In this document: positions 45,503-53,753 of the stretch, in pieces
Layout: each line of letters opens with the position of its first letter
Numbering within the stretch: the first letter of the stretch is position 1
DNA from: FLUQ01 sp031551515
GTDB lineage: Bacteria > Desulfobacterota > Desulfovibrionia > Desulfovibrionales > Desulfovibrionaceae
Direction: 5' to 3'
DNA length: 64,000 nucleotides
Assembly (NCBI GenBank): GCA_031551515.1
Contig: JAVBNL010000023.1
Location: forward strand, 1 to 64,000
The notes under the pieces: generated by a model
What the model saw: the letters and a program-made list of their open reading frames with translations, nothing else
What the model was told of the DNA's origin: nothing
Databases searched by the model: none
Translations under genes and position numbers: made by a program

Positions 45503-46566
45503 GCTCCGCCCTCCGCGGCTGTTTCATGGCTGTCCGAAGAGACACGCTCATCCAGTTCGTTTCTGAGTTCCATATTCCACTTGATCAGCAACTGGTTGAA
45601 GGCCACCGCGAAAATAATCAGAGCGCCCATGACCAGAGTTTGCAATTCCGAAGGCACGCTGAGGCTGTTCATGCCGTTATAGATGGCGGCCACGATGATG
45701 GAACCGCACAGCACGCCCCAAATGTTGCCGAAGCCGCCGCTCATGGCGATGCCCCCGATCAGGGCCACGGTGATGGCCTCAAAGGGCGCGTGCACCGCCA
45801 TGCCCGGCTCGAATGAATTGAGCCGCGCGCCGTACAGCAGCCCGGCGAAAGCCGAAATACCGGTGCTGATCACGTACACCCAGATGATGATCCTGTCTGT
45901 GGGTATGCCCGAGAATTTGGCCGCCACGGGGTTCGCCCCCGTGAAATAGATTTTGCGGCCGAAATTGGTGCGCGTCAGCATAAAGGCCGTGGCCGCCAGC
46001 ATCAGCAGGGTTATCACCATGGGCACGGTCAGGGTGAAGCCGCCGACGCGGGTGATGACGCCGGTGCCGAACCAGCGGAAATCGGGGTTGAGGTTGTAAA
46101 TGACCCGTTTGCCCAGCGCCAGCCAGGCCAGGCCCCGGCAGGCGTACATGGTGGCGAAGGTGGCGATGAAGGGCGGCATTTTCAGTTTGGTGATCAAGAG
46201 GCCGTTGACCAGGCCGATCAGCATGCCCGCGCCCACGATGATGAGCATGGGTATGAGATAGTGCACGTCGGGGTTTGCGCCCACCAGCATTCTGCCCCAC
46301 ATGACCGTGGTAAAGGCCATAACCGACCCGATGGCCAGGTTCAGGCCGCCCGTCAAAATGGCCAGCGCCTGGCCTATGCCGATGATGGTCAGAAAGCAGG
46401 CCTGGTTGATCATCACCGACAGGTTGGACATGCTCAGATAGCTGCCGCCTTGCAGCATGTTGGCGATTTCGAAAAAAGCCAGCACGCCGATCAGGATGAA
46501 CAGCGAAGACAGATCCGTAAGGCTTTTCAGCGCCCTTTTGCGCGCGACGTTCGGTTGTCCGGACAT
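45499..46566 (-). CDS. ABC permease, ribose type (second copy)
   Basis: 355 residues with many hydrophobic segments and RbsC-like motifs: ILTGGLNLAIGSVMAFT, NGLLITKLKMPPFIATFATMYACRGLAWL and GGIAMSGGFGNIWGVLCGSIIVAAI. GGAGG is eight bases before the start. It differs from the other permease in this operon, suggesting a heterodimeric channel. It precedes the Tm-1-like gene with a four-base overlap. Confidence 0.9.
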   Translation of the reverse strand: MSGQPNVARKRALKSLTDLSSLFILIGVLAFFEIANMLQGGSYLSMSNLSVMINQACFLTIIGIGQALAILTGGLNLAIGSVMAFTTVMWGRMLVGANPDVHYLIPMLIIVGAGMLIGLVNGLLITKLKMPPFIATFATMYACRGLAWLALGKRVIYNLNPDFRWFGTGVITRVGGFTLTVPMVITLLMLAATAFMLTRTNFGRKIYFTGANPVAAKFSGIPTDRIIIWVYVISTGISAFAGLLYGARLNSFEPGMAVHAPFEAITVALIGGIAMSGGFGNIWGVLCGSIIVAAIYNGMNSLSVPSELQTLVMGALIIFAVAFNQLLIKWNMELRNELDERVSSDSHETAAEGGA

Positions 46567-46578
46567 GACGGCGCCTCC

Positions 46579-47601
46579 TTACGCTTTTCCCAAAAGTTTT
46601 TTCTCGTGCCGCGCGGCCAGTTCGTTCAGAATCATGCCTACGACCAGCACCGCGCCAATGACCACCATGGTCGCCGAGGTGTCGATGCCTTTCAGCGACA
46701 AGGCGCTACGCACCGTATACAAGGTCAGCGCGCCGAAAATCGCGCCGTACAGGCTGCCTTTGCCGCCCTCAAGGGCGTTGCCGCCCAGCACCGCGGCCAC
46801 CACGGCCTGAAACTCCAGCCATTCACCGGATGTGGGCTGCATGCTGTTGGTGCGGATCAACACCAAGAGCGACGCCAAAGACGCCAGCATGCCCGAAAGC
46901 ACATACAGCAGCACGGTCCAGGTGCGCGTGGCTATGCCGCACAGGCGGGCCGTTTCCTCATTTTCGCCGATGGCGTAGGTATACGCGCCCAGCACCGTGC
47001 GCTTGAACATGAAGATGACGACGCCCACCGCCACCGCGGTCAGCAGCACCAAAAAAGGCACGTAAAAAATGGTGCTTGCCTCCGTTCCGAACTGGATGCG
47101 AATGACGTTGCCGCCCAAAAAATCCAGAATGGCGCTGTGGCTGCCCTCTTCCCAATAGATGGTCCGTTTGCCGGACAGCGTGTTGGCGATGCTCTGAGCG
47201 ATGCCCATGGACCCGAATGTGGCGATGAAAGGCGGCACCTTCATGCGGGTTACGAACAACCCGTTCAGCAGCCCGAAGAGCGCCCCGCTCACCACGCCGA
47301 TCAAAATGGCCGCGAAAACGTGCAGGCCGCTGCGCAGGCAGAGCGCCATGACCACCCCGCACATGGACAGCACGCCGCCCATGGAAAGGTCGATGCCGCC
47401 CGAAATGATCACCAGCGACATGGCGATGCTGAGGATGATGAGAATGCACGCCTGCAGCAGCAGAGTGGAAAGGTTGCCGGGCGAAAAGAAGCGCGGCACC
47501 CATACGGAGGCCAGGATAAACACCAGCAGAAAAGCGAACACCGAATTGGGCAGGCTGGAAAGCCAGGTCCGGCCTTCCCCTGTTTTTTTCACGGCACTCA
47601 T
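46579..47601 (-). CDS. ABC permease, ribose type (first copy)
   Basis: 340 residues, again RbsC-like: VIISGGIDLSMGGVLSMCGV, NGLFVTRMKVPPFIATFGSMGIAQSIANTL and GGNALEGGKGSLYGAIFGALTLYTV. Its start codon overlaps the ATPase gene stop by four bases (ATGA). With the next permease it probably makes the membrane channel. Confidence 0.9.
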   Translation of the reverse strand: MSAVKKTGEGRTWLSSLPNSVFAFLLVFILASVWVPRFFSPGNLSTLLLQACILIILSIAMSLVIISGGIDLSMGGVLSMCGVVMALCLRSGLHVFAAILIGVVSGALFGLLNGLFVTRMKVPPFIATFGSMGIAQSIANTLSGKRTIYWEEGSHSAILDFLGGNVIRIQFGTEASTIFYVPFLVLLTAVAVGVVIFMFKRTVLGAYTYAIGENEETARLCGIATRTWTVLLYVLSGMLASLASLLVLIRTNSMQPTSGEWLEFQAVVAAVLGGNALEGGKGSLYGAIFGALTLYTVRSALSLKGIDTSATMVVIGAVLVVGMILNELAARHEKKLLGKA

Positions 47602-49109
47602 GCTGCGCCTCCTTCTTCCTCCGCCGTTTCCGGGTGGGAAAACGCCAGTTGAATGATCTTCATCTGGTCCGCCTCTTCCCTGGCCAGTTCGCCCGCGATG
47701 CGCCCCTGGGCCATGACATAGATTCTGTCGCTCATGCCCAGCACCTCGGGCAGTTCGGAAGAGATCATGAGAATGCCCGCGCCCCGGCCCACCAGCTCAT
47801 CCATCAGGCTGTAAATGCTGGTTTTGGAACCCACGTCGATGCCCCGCGTGGGTTCGTCGAAAATGAAGGTATGGGCTCGGGTCACAAGCCATTTGGCCAG
47901 CACCACTTTCTGCTGGGTGCCGCCGCTGAGATAGTTCGTCAGCTTTTCGATGGTGGGGGTGCTGATTTCCAATGTGTCCACATAACGCTGCACCGTGGCC
48001 CGTTCTTTGCGCCGCCCGATCACGCCGCCGGGGTTGAGCAGGCCCAGAGCGGAAATAACCGCGTTTTCACGTATGGGCAGCGACAGGGCCAGCCCCTCCC
48101 GCTTGCGGTTTTCCGGCAGAAAGGCGACGCCCGCAGTGCTCATGCGCTGCGGGTTCCCCTTGGGCATCTTCTCGCCTTTTACGAAAACCTCGCCTTGGTC
48201 ATAAGAGTCTATGCCGTAGGCGGCTTTGGCCACTTCGCTGCGGCCCGCCCCCACAAGGCCCGCCAGGCCCACTATTTCGCCCGCCCGGACCTCTATATCA
48301 ATGCTTTTGAAGCGCTCGCCGCTCAGCTTTTTGATCGCCAGCACCACCTCGCCTTTTTCGGGGTAGCTTCGCGCATAGACCTTGTCGATCTTGCGGCCGG
48401 CGATGCCCTCGACGATCTGGTCCATGGTGCTGTCCGCTATATTCGCGGTGGTGATCTTTTTGCCGTCGCGCATGATGGTGACCCGGTCGCCTATTGCAAA
48501 AATCTCTTCCAGCCGGTGCGAGATGTAGAACATGCCCACGCCTTTTTCCTTCAGCGCGGCGATAATGCGGAAAAGCTCGTCTATCTCGGTGTTGGTCAGC
48601 GAACTTGTGGGCTCGTCAAAGACGATGATTTTCGCGTTTTTGGACAGGGCCTTGGTAATCTCGATCATTTGCTGGTTGGCGATGGAGAGGTTCTTGACCA
48701 GCGTGCGGGGCGAAACCTTCACCCCAATGGAGGCCAGAAGCTCTTCCGTCCGCTCTTCCATGGCCTTGCGGTTCAAGAAAAGCCCCTGTCTGATCTCGTG
48801 CCCCAGAAACATGTTGTCCGCCACGGAAAGCTCGGGAACGATGGTCAGTTCCTGATAAATCATGGCCACGCCGAGCTGTTCGGAAAGCTGCGGGTTGTTG
48901 TTCACGATGGGTTTGCCGTCAAGCAGCATCGTGCCGCCGTCGGCCGTGTACGCGCCGGAAAGAAGCTTCATCAGGGTGGATTTGCCCGCCCCGTTCTCGC
49001 CGACAATGACGTGGACTTCGCCGGCGTTCAGGTCCACGGACACGTCGTCCAGGGCTTTCACGCCGGGAAAGTTTTTGGATACGTTCTGAAACTCCAAGAG
49101 CTTGGCCAT
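47598..49109 (-). CDS. ABC ATPase, ribose type (RbsA/MglA-like)
   Basis: About 503 residues with two nucleotide-binding halves. The first has GENGAGKST near residue 37 and a linker before FDEPTSSLTNTE; the second has a degenerate VGAGRSEVAKAA P-loop and FDEPTRGIDVGSK. SGGTQQKVVLAKWL is the signature of the second half. I place the start at the second ATG (AKLLEF) because GGGG then has usable spacing. It is the first structural gene of the operon after the GntR gene. Confidence 0.92.
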   Translation of the reverse strand: MAKLLEFQNVSKNFPGVKALDDVSVDLNAGEVHVIVGENGAGKSTLMKLLSGAYTADGGTMLLDGKPIVNNNPQLSEQLGVAMIYQELTIVPELSVADNMFLGHEIRQGLFLNRKAMEERTEELLASIGVKVSPRTLVKNLSIANQQMIEITKALSKNAKIIVFDEPTSSLTNTEIDELFRIIAALKEKGVGMFYISHRLEEIFAIGDRVTIMRDGKKITTANIADSTMDQIVEGIAGRKIDKVYARSYPEKGEVVLAIKKLSGERFKSIDIEVRAGEIVGLAGLVGAGRSEVAKAAYGIDSYDQGEVFVKGEKMPKGNPQRMSTAGVAFLPENRKREGLALSLPIRENAVISALGLLNPGGVIGRRKERATVQRYVDTLEISTPTIEKLTNYLSGGTQQKVVLAKWLVTRAHTFIFDEPTRGIDVGSKTSIYSLMDELVGRGAGILMISSELPEVLGMSDRIYVMAQGRIAGELAREEADQMKIIQLAFSHPETAEEEGGAA

Positions 49110-49182
49110 CGGCATTCACCCCTTTACGCTGGATGTAAAAACCGCAACCTTGAATCTTGATAGCCGCCCCGGCACGTGCCGG

Positions 49183-49905
49183 CTATGCGACGGCGTTTTC
49201 GTCGGGCTGGGATTTCGGCTTTTTAGCCGCGTCGATCCGCACTTTGCACAGAACGTCCGTCAAATGCGCGGTCATGGCAGCGCGTGCCTCCCCCGAGTCA
49301 CGTTGCCGGATCGCTTCGAATATCTGATGGTGGAACTCGTTGCTGCGCATGTTGCCGTGCACCCGCACGAAACTGCGCAACCACACGGTATACAGGGCTT
49401 TCAACATTTCTATGGACCGGTAAATGATGCTGTTGCCGGAGGCTTTGGCTATGGCCAGATGAAAATCCATGTCGTACAGAGCAAAACGCTCTTTATCCTC
49501 CATATGGCGCCGTGACAAAACCAGTGCGCGGTCCATGCATTCCAGATCTTCGTCCGTGGCCTTCATGGCGGCCAGGGCGGCGCCCTGCGACTCCACGCCG
49601 ATGCGGAACTCCGTCAGCGTTTCCAGGTTGGAATGCGCCTCAAGAAGAATGGGAAGCTGCAGATTGGTGAAGACGTCGACATTGATGTCTTTGAGAAAAT
49701 AGCCTTCGCCGTGCCGCACCTCAAGAATGCCCAGGGCGTTGAGGCGGTTCAGCGCGGTGCGCACCGTGTTGCGGCTGACGCCGATGGAAATGACCAGCTC
49801 GTTTTCCGAAGGGATTTTGGTCCCCGGTTCGTAGCCTTGGGCGGCGATGATCGCCAGGATGTGATTGAAGGTCTCGTTGGCCAGGTTGATCTTTTCTATG
49901 GACAT
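49183..49905 (-). CDS. GntR-family regulator with FCD domain
   Basis: 240 residues from MSIEKINLANETFN, chosen because CAGGAGG precedes it. The winged helix is IPSENELVISIGVSRNTVRTALNRLNALGILEVRHGEGYF. The C-terminal FCD ligand domain includes histidines and acidic residues typical of metal/organic-acid sensing (FALYDMDFHLAIAKASGN; RSNEFHHQIFEAI). It stands first in line with the ABC operon and has a FadR-like operator at its own start, so autoregulation and control of the operon are likely. Confidence 0.9.
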   Translation of the reverse strand: MSIEKINLANETFNHILAIIAAQGYEPGTKIPSENELVISIGVSRNTVRTALNRLNALGILEVRHGEGYFLKDINVDVFTNLQLPILLEAHSNLETLTEFRIGVESQGAALAAMKATDEDLECMDRALVLSRRHMEDKERFALYDMDFHLAIAKASGNSIIYRSIEMLKALYTVWLRSFVRVHGNMRSNEFHHQIFEAIRQRDSGEARAAMTAHLTDVLCKVRIDAAKKPKSQPDENAVA

Positions 49906-49939
49906 CAAGGCCTCCTGGTCTCGTGGGAGGTGACATATC

Positions 49940-49954
49940 ACTTGTGCTACAAGT
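49940..49954. promoter_or_regulatory. FCD-type operator at the GntR promoter
   Basis: ACTTGT-GCT-ACAAGT, a perfect inverted repeat with the TTGTnnnACAA spacing typical of FadR-family sites. It lies 35 bases upstream of the GntR start, in the promoter of the operon. Confidence 0.6.
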
Positions 49955-50088
49955 TTAACTTACCGATAACGCCCCCCTCTGTCAAGATGGCTGCCCCCCC
50001 CCTTGCCACGCCGCACCACATTCACTACATTGCCCACCGTAAAGCATTTTCGCTTTGCAATGCTGTTTCGCTGTGCAGAGGAAACGTC

Positions 50089-50856
50089 ATGCGACCGGAA
50101 ACATTGTGGTTTGTTTTTTACGGATCGTCCTTGCTGCTGCGGCGCGGCGCGGGCGACACAAGCGCTTTGCCGCGTGGGGATGCGCCGCCCCAGCCCCCGG
50201 CGGGCGCGCTGCACCCCTTGGGCACGCATCAGGGCTTGCCATGCGTGGGCTATGTCACGGCGCACGCGCCGGACCCCAAAGAATGGGCCGCGCCCGACCT
50301 GCGCGCGGCTTACGGCATCCTCGGCCTTGAGCTGCACCCTTTGGCCAACAAGGCGTATGAGCTTATTTACTGGGACGGGCAGACGCAATACTGCTCGGTC
50401 TGCGGCGCGGCCACACAGCCGGCCACCGCCATTTCCAAAACCTGCACCGGCTGCGGCCGCGAGATTTTTCCCGTCCTCACCCCGGCGGTGCTGATTCTGG
50501 TGCGCAAGGAAAAGAGCATTCTGCTGGCCCACGCCCGCACCTTCAAAGGTCCGTTTTACAGTATTCTGGCGGGCTTTCTCGAACCCGGCGAAACGCTGGA
50601 AGAATGCGCCCGCCGCGAAGTGCTGGAAGAAACGAACATCAACGTCGGCAACGTGCGCTATTTCGGTTCGCAGGCCTGGCCCTTTCCCAGCAACCTGATG
50701 GTCGGATTCGTCGCTGACTATGAAAGCGGCGAGCTGAAATTGCAGGAGAGCGAGCTTGAATCCGGCGCGTTCTACACCAGGGACAAACTGCCGGAACTGC
50801 CGCGCCCCTACAGCCTTTCGCGCCGCATGATCGACTGGTGGATAGAAAAAGGCTGA
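50089..50856 (+). CDS. nudC: NADH pyrophosphatase (NudC)
   Basis: 255 residues from MRPETLWFVFYGSS, with AGAGG upstream; a longer ORF in the same frame is antisense sequence to the GntR gene. A zinc-ribbon (CSVCGAATQ and CTGCGREI) precedes the Nudix box, GFLEPGETLEECARREVLEETNI, all of whose catalytic residues are present. SQAWPFPSN matches the NudC-specific SQPWPFP motif closely. The enzyme splits NAD(H), and in some bacteria removes NAD caps from RNA. It is a single gene, closed by a bidirectional terminator. Confidence 0.93.
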   Translation: MRPETLWFVFYGSSLLLRRGAGDTSALPRGDAPPQPPAGALHPLGTHQGLPCVGYVTAHAPDPKEWAAPDLRAAYGILGLELHPLANKAYELIYWDGQTQYCSVCGAATQPATAISKTCTGCGREIFPVLTPAVLILVRKEKSILLAHARTFKGPFYSILAGFLEPGETLEECARREVLEETNINVGNVRYFGSQAWPFPSNLMVGFVADYESGELKLQESELESGAFYTRDKLPELPRPYSLSRRMIDWWIEKG

Positions 50857-50868
50857 GGCTTTCACGCA

Positions 50869-50906
50869 AACGAGAAAAGCCCGCCGCATGGCGGGCTTTT
50901 CTCGTT
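50869..50906. terminator. Bidirectional terminator between nudC and methyltransferase
   Basis: A 17-bp perfect stem (AACGAGAAAAGCCCGCC with its complement) and a GCAT loop. The arm ends in AAAA/TTTT, so it can terminate on both strands. It serves the two convergent genes. Confidence 0.85.
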
Positions 50907-50922
50907 ATAATACGCCGTTTTT

Positions 50923-51528
50923 TCAGGATTTAGTCAAACGTATGAAACTCCAGCTGACGTCGCCGCGCCCGCGCAAATCGCCGCGCACGACCCGCTCGAC
51001 CAGCGAGAGGCCGCATCGTTTCGCAAGATCCGCCGTCTCTTCCGGCGTGATGTCGAACATACGCCGCCCTTCCGGCACGGGACCGTGCCGGAGCGAAAGC
51101 AACAGCCCTCCGCCATCGGCCAGCAGGCCCGCCACACGGCGCATGGAAGACGCGCGCTCATCTTCCGTCAGGTGCATCCACACGGCCTGAATCAAGATGA
51201 AGTCATAGGGCCCGGCGTATGGGCCCCGCAACGCCGTCAAATCGGGCAGCGCGTCATCCACCCAATCCACGGATACGTCGCTGTGCAATGCCCTTCCCGC
51301 GTCCCGCATGGCGTCCGTGGGTTCCACGGCCACCACCGCATGCCCGCGTTTGGCCAGCGCCGCAGCATCACGGCCGCTGCCCGCGCCGACATCCAGCACC
51401 CGGCAGGGGGATGCGGGGAAAAGGCGCAGAAGGGTTCCGAACATCTCTTCAAAAGGGATGCTTTCGTACTGTTTCACCAGTTTGGCCGCGTCGCGGTCAT
51501 ACCCCGCCGCTGAAGGACAAAACACCAT
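50923..51528 (-). CDS. SAM-dependent class I methyltransferase
   Basis: 201 residues from MVFCPSAAGYDRD, chosen because GGAGGG precedes it; an ATG seven codons earlier is less likely. The motif I region is VLDVGAGSGRDAAALAKRGHAVVAVEPTDAM, followed by the acidic and hydrophobic motifs around YDFILIQAVWMHLTEDE. The class I fold is clear; the substrate (small molecule, possibly thiopurine, tellurite or a biosynthetic intermediate) is not. It lies just behind the aconitase X genes in the same direction, but with its own gap. Confidence 0.83.
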   Translation of the reverse strand: MVFCPSAAGYDRDAAKLVKQYESIPFEEMFGTLLRLFPASPCRVLDVGAGSGRDAAALAKRGHAVVAVEPTDAMRDAGRALHSDVSVDWVDDALPDLTALRGPYAGPYDFILIQAVWMHLTEDERASSMRRVAGLLADGGGLLLSLRHGPVPEGRRMFDITPEETADLAKRCGLSLVERVVRGDLRGRGDVSWSFIRLTKS

Positions 51529-51580
51529 TTGACCCTCCGTGTCTCGCACCCGTTTGGAGCCGCCGTTTCTTTCGCGGGCC

Positions 51581-52801
51581 TCAGCCCGCCCATTTGCCGG
51601 AAACGGCCGCGTCGATGCAGTGTTTCATGGACCCGAACCAGGTTTGCAACTTGTTGGAGCCCGGCGCGTAAAAGGCCATTTTGGCCGAGTTGGTGGCCAG
51701 CGACTTGAAGCCCAGAGCCTCCGGTATGCTGAGAATGGTGCACAAATCCTGGGTTAGCACCGCGCCCGCCTTTTCAATGGCCTGCATGTAGCCAAGCTGC
51801 TTGGCCATGCCCTTGACCGCCGTGTTCACGTGAACCCAGCAGGTCACGTCTTTGTTGATCTTCTTGCCTTCCAGGTAGGCCGCTATTTCGGCCACCTGGT
51901 TCAGGGTCAGATGCGGGCAGCCCAGCGCCACGTAATCCACCACCCGGTTCTTGTTGCTTGTAAGGCGTTCATAGCCCGCCTGCAACTCTTTGGGCCCCAA
52001 CTCAACCTCTTGCCAGCCGGGAGCCAGCACGCGTTCACCCAGGGCCAACGCGTCGGGCGTCTGCCCCAGCACGTGATACAGGGCCACGCCCCCGCTGGAA
52101 GCCAGCGCCGCGCCGAGATAGCAGTGCTCTTCCATGCTCATGCGATGCAGGCCGTCAAAGGCCGGGTTGTTGGTGCCGATGACGCTGCCCACATAGGCGC
52201 CCATGGCCCCGATATCCGCCAGGTCCTTGATGGGCGCGGTCACGCGGAATTTTATCTGCGCGCGGCGGTTTTCATCCAGGTGAAAGCCGTAGTACGGCGT
52301 TTTGCCGATCAACGCGGCGGCGAAAGCGCTGGGGCCGCCTTCGCGGTTGTCGCGCGCCCCCAGGGCGGAGTTGGTGAAGACCACGGCGGAAGATTCCGCC
52401 CAGGCGATATGTTCTCTGAATTGCGGCACAAAGCCGTAGAAATAGGGAGTACAGGAGGAGACGCCGTAACAGCCCGTGCGCTCATAACCCAGCCCGATGC
52501 GCAGCTGCTTGTCGCACCAGTCTTTGGGCAGGCCCAGATCGCGCGAACGGTCGACGCCGATAACGTTCAAGGTGGTGGGCACCTTGACCCTGGCCCCGGC
52601 GGCGGCCGTTTCTTCTATCCATTCCATGCCCGCGACCCCGTGCGAACGCAAAGAGAGGCCCGCCACATGCGCGCTGCGCACGGGAATGAGCTTTTCCGCC
52701 CCGTAGATCTTGCCGAGACCCACCAGCATTTCCATAGCCATGCGATAGGTCGGCCCCTCGGCCCCGTCCAGAATGCGCTTGTCAGCGTCGTCCAGTTTCA
52801 T
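51581..52801 (-). CDS. Aconitase X, large (catalytic) subunit
   Basis: 406 residues. Motifs of aconitase X: the N-terminal LDDADKRILDGAEG, GVSSCTPYFYGFVP, FTNSALGARDNREGGPSAFAAAL, GCPHLTLNQVAEIAAYL, and cysteines in LTQDLCTIL. Two-subunit aconitase X enzymes include cis-3-hydroxyproline dehydratase in bacteria and mevalonate-5-phosphate dehydratase in archaea. They bind an Fe-S cluster. The small-subunit gene overlaps it by four bases. The substrate in this operon is not clear; a hydroxyacid or hydroxyproline dehydration is possible. Confidence 0.88.
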   Translation of the reverse strand: MKLDDADKRILDGAEGPTYRMAMEMLVGLGKIYGAEKLIPVRSAHVAGLSLRSHGVAGMEWIEETAAAGARVKVPTTLNVIGVDRSRDLGLPKDWCDKQLRIGLGYERTGCYGVSSCTPYFYGFVPQFREHIAWAESSAVVFTNSALGARDNREGGPSAFAAALIGKTPYYGFHLDENRRAQIKFRVTAPIKDLADIGAMGAYVGSVIGTNNPAFDGLHRMSMEEHCYLGAALASSGGVALYHVLGQTPDALALGERVLAPGWQEVELGPKELQAGYERLTSNKNRVVDYVALGCPHLTLNQVAEIAAYLEGKKINKDVTCWVHVNTAVKGMAKQLGYMQAIEKAGAVLTQDLCTILSIPEALGFKSLATNSAKMAFYAPGSNKLQTWFGSMKHCIDAAVSGKWAG

Positions 52802-53217
52802 GAGCGGCCTCCTTCTTCAATGACCACCACTTGCTTGTCCGCGTCCACTGTGACGATGTCGCCGTTTTTCAACGCCGTGAAGGGGTCTTCCTGCAGGCTG
52901 TCCACCACCGGCAGGCCGCTCATGATGGCTCCGCAGGCGATGATGGTTTCCGTCACCCTGTTAATGATGGCTTTGGGACCGGTGCCCATTTTCGCCAGTT
53001 GATAGACCACGTACGAGCCGCCCGTGCTGCCCTTGCCGTACGGAAAGACGAGGATCTTGCCGGTGATGGAAACGCCGTTCAACTCGTGGTTGTGCTCAAT
53101 GACGGTTCCGGTCTCGCAGTCAAAGCCGAAGTTGAACCCGATGGGCTGGCTGCACAGCAGCACTTCGCCCGTCGCGCGGCCCGGGCTGATGCCCCGGCAG
53201 GAAATGGTCCGTTTCAT
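52798..53217 (-). CDS. Aconitase X, small (swivel) subunit, DUF126
   Basis: 139 residues. The swivel-domain signatures are present: the ISPGRATGEVLLCSQPIGFNFG start, GKILVFPYGKGSTGGSYVVYQLA and ACGAIMSGLPVVDSLQEDPF. The large-subunit gene overlaps it by four bases, so the two are made together. The start has AAGGAG upstream. It covers the active site of the catalytic subunit. Confidence 0.88.
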   Translation of the reverse strand: MKRTISCRGISPGRATGEVLLCSQPIGFNFGFDCETGTVIEHNHELNGVSITGKILVFPYGKGSTGGSYVVYQLAKMGTGPKAIINRVTETIIACGAIMSGLPVVDSLQEDPFTALKNGDIVTVDADKQVVVIEEGGRS

Positions 53218-53245
53218 CGCTCGCTCCTTGGGTAACGGTAACGCC

Positions 53246-53743
53246 TCAGCGGCTTTTGATCTTTTCTTTCAGCGCTTCGATAAGCCCGCCCTTTTGCACC
53301 AGTTCCAGAATGTGCGCGGGCAGTTTGCTGCACGAATAGGTCGTGTTCTGCGTTTCGTTGCGGATGGCCCCCGCCGTAAAATCCAGCAGCAGAACGTCGC
53401 CCGGCTTGATTTTACCCGCATCGTCGCATTCCACCACGGGCAGCCCCAGGTTGATGGCGTTGCGGTAAAAAATGCGGGCGAAACTTTTGGCGATGACCGC
53501 GCCCAGGCCCAGATGTTTCAGGGCCAGCGGCGCAAGTTCGCGGCTGGAGCCGGAACCGAAGTTGTCGCCCGCAACAATCATATCACCAGACCGCACGCGG
53601 GCCGCGAAACCGGGGTCCACGCTGCTCATGGCGAACTTCGCCCCTTCTTCGACCGAAAGTTCCATGTACTGCGGGGGCGAGATGATGTCCGTATTGATGT
53701 TGTCGCCGAAAACGTGAGCTTTGCCCTTGCGTGTACTTTGCAT
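53246..53743 (-). CDS. LeuD/aconitase-type small subunit
   Basis: 165 residues. The swivel-domain motif VAGDNFGSGSSRELAPLALKHLGLGAVIAKSFARIFYRNAINLGLP is strongly conserved with isopropylmalate isomerase, homoaconitase and related hydro-lyase small subunits. It stands 28 bases upstream of the aconitase X small-subunit gene and 10 bases downstream of the large LeuC-type gene. The substrate is unknown: leucine biosynthesis is unlikely from the catabolic setting. Confidence 0.88.
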   Translation of the reverse strand: MQSTRKGKAHVFGDNINTDIISPPQYMELSVEEGAKFAMSSVDPGFAARVRSGDMIVAGDNFGSGSSRELAPLALKHLGLGAVIAKSFARIFYRNAINLGLPVVECDDAGKIKPGDVLLLDFTAGAIRNETQNTTYSCSKLPAHILELVQKGGLIEALKEKIKSR

Positions 53744-53753
53744 GCGCGCCTCC

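Noticed and set aside
47634..49160. 508-codon plus-strand frame opposite the RbsA-like gene
   Set aside because: Shadow frame; ATPase motifs are on the other strand.
49985..50002. Run of nine C as a phase-variation tract near the GntR start
   Set aside because: It lies upstream of both genes and not in a coding frame; one homopolymer is weak evidence.
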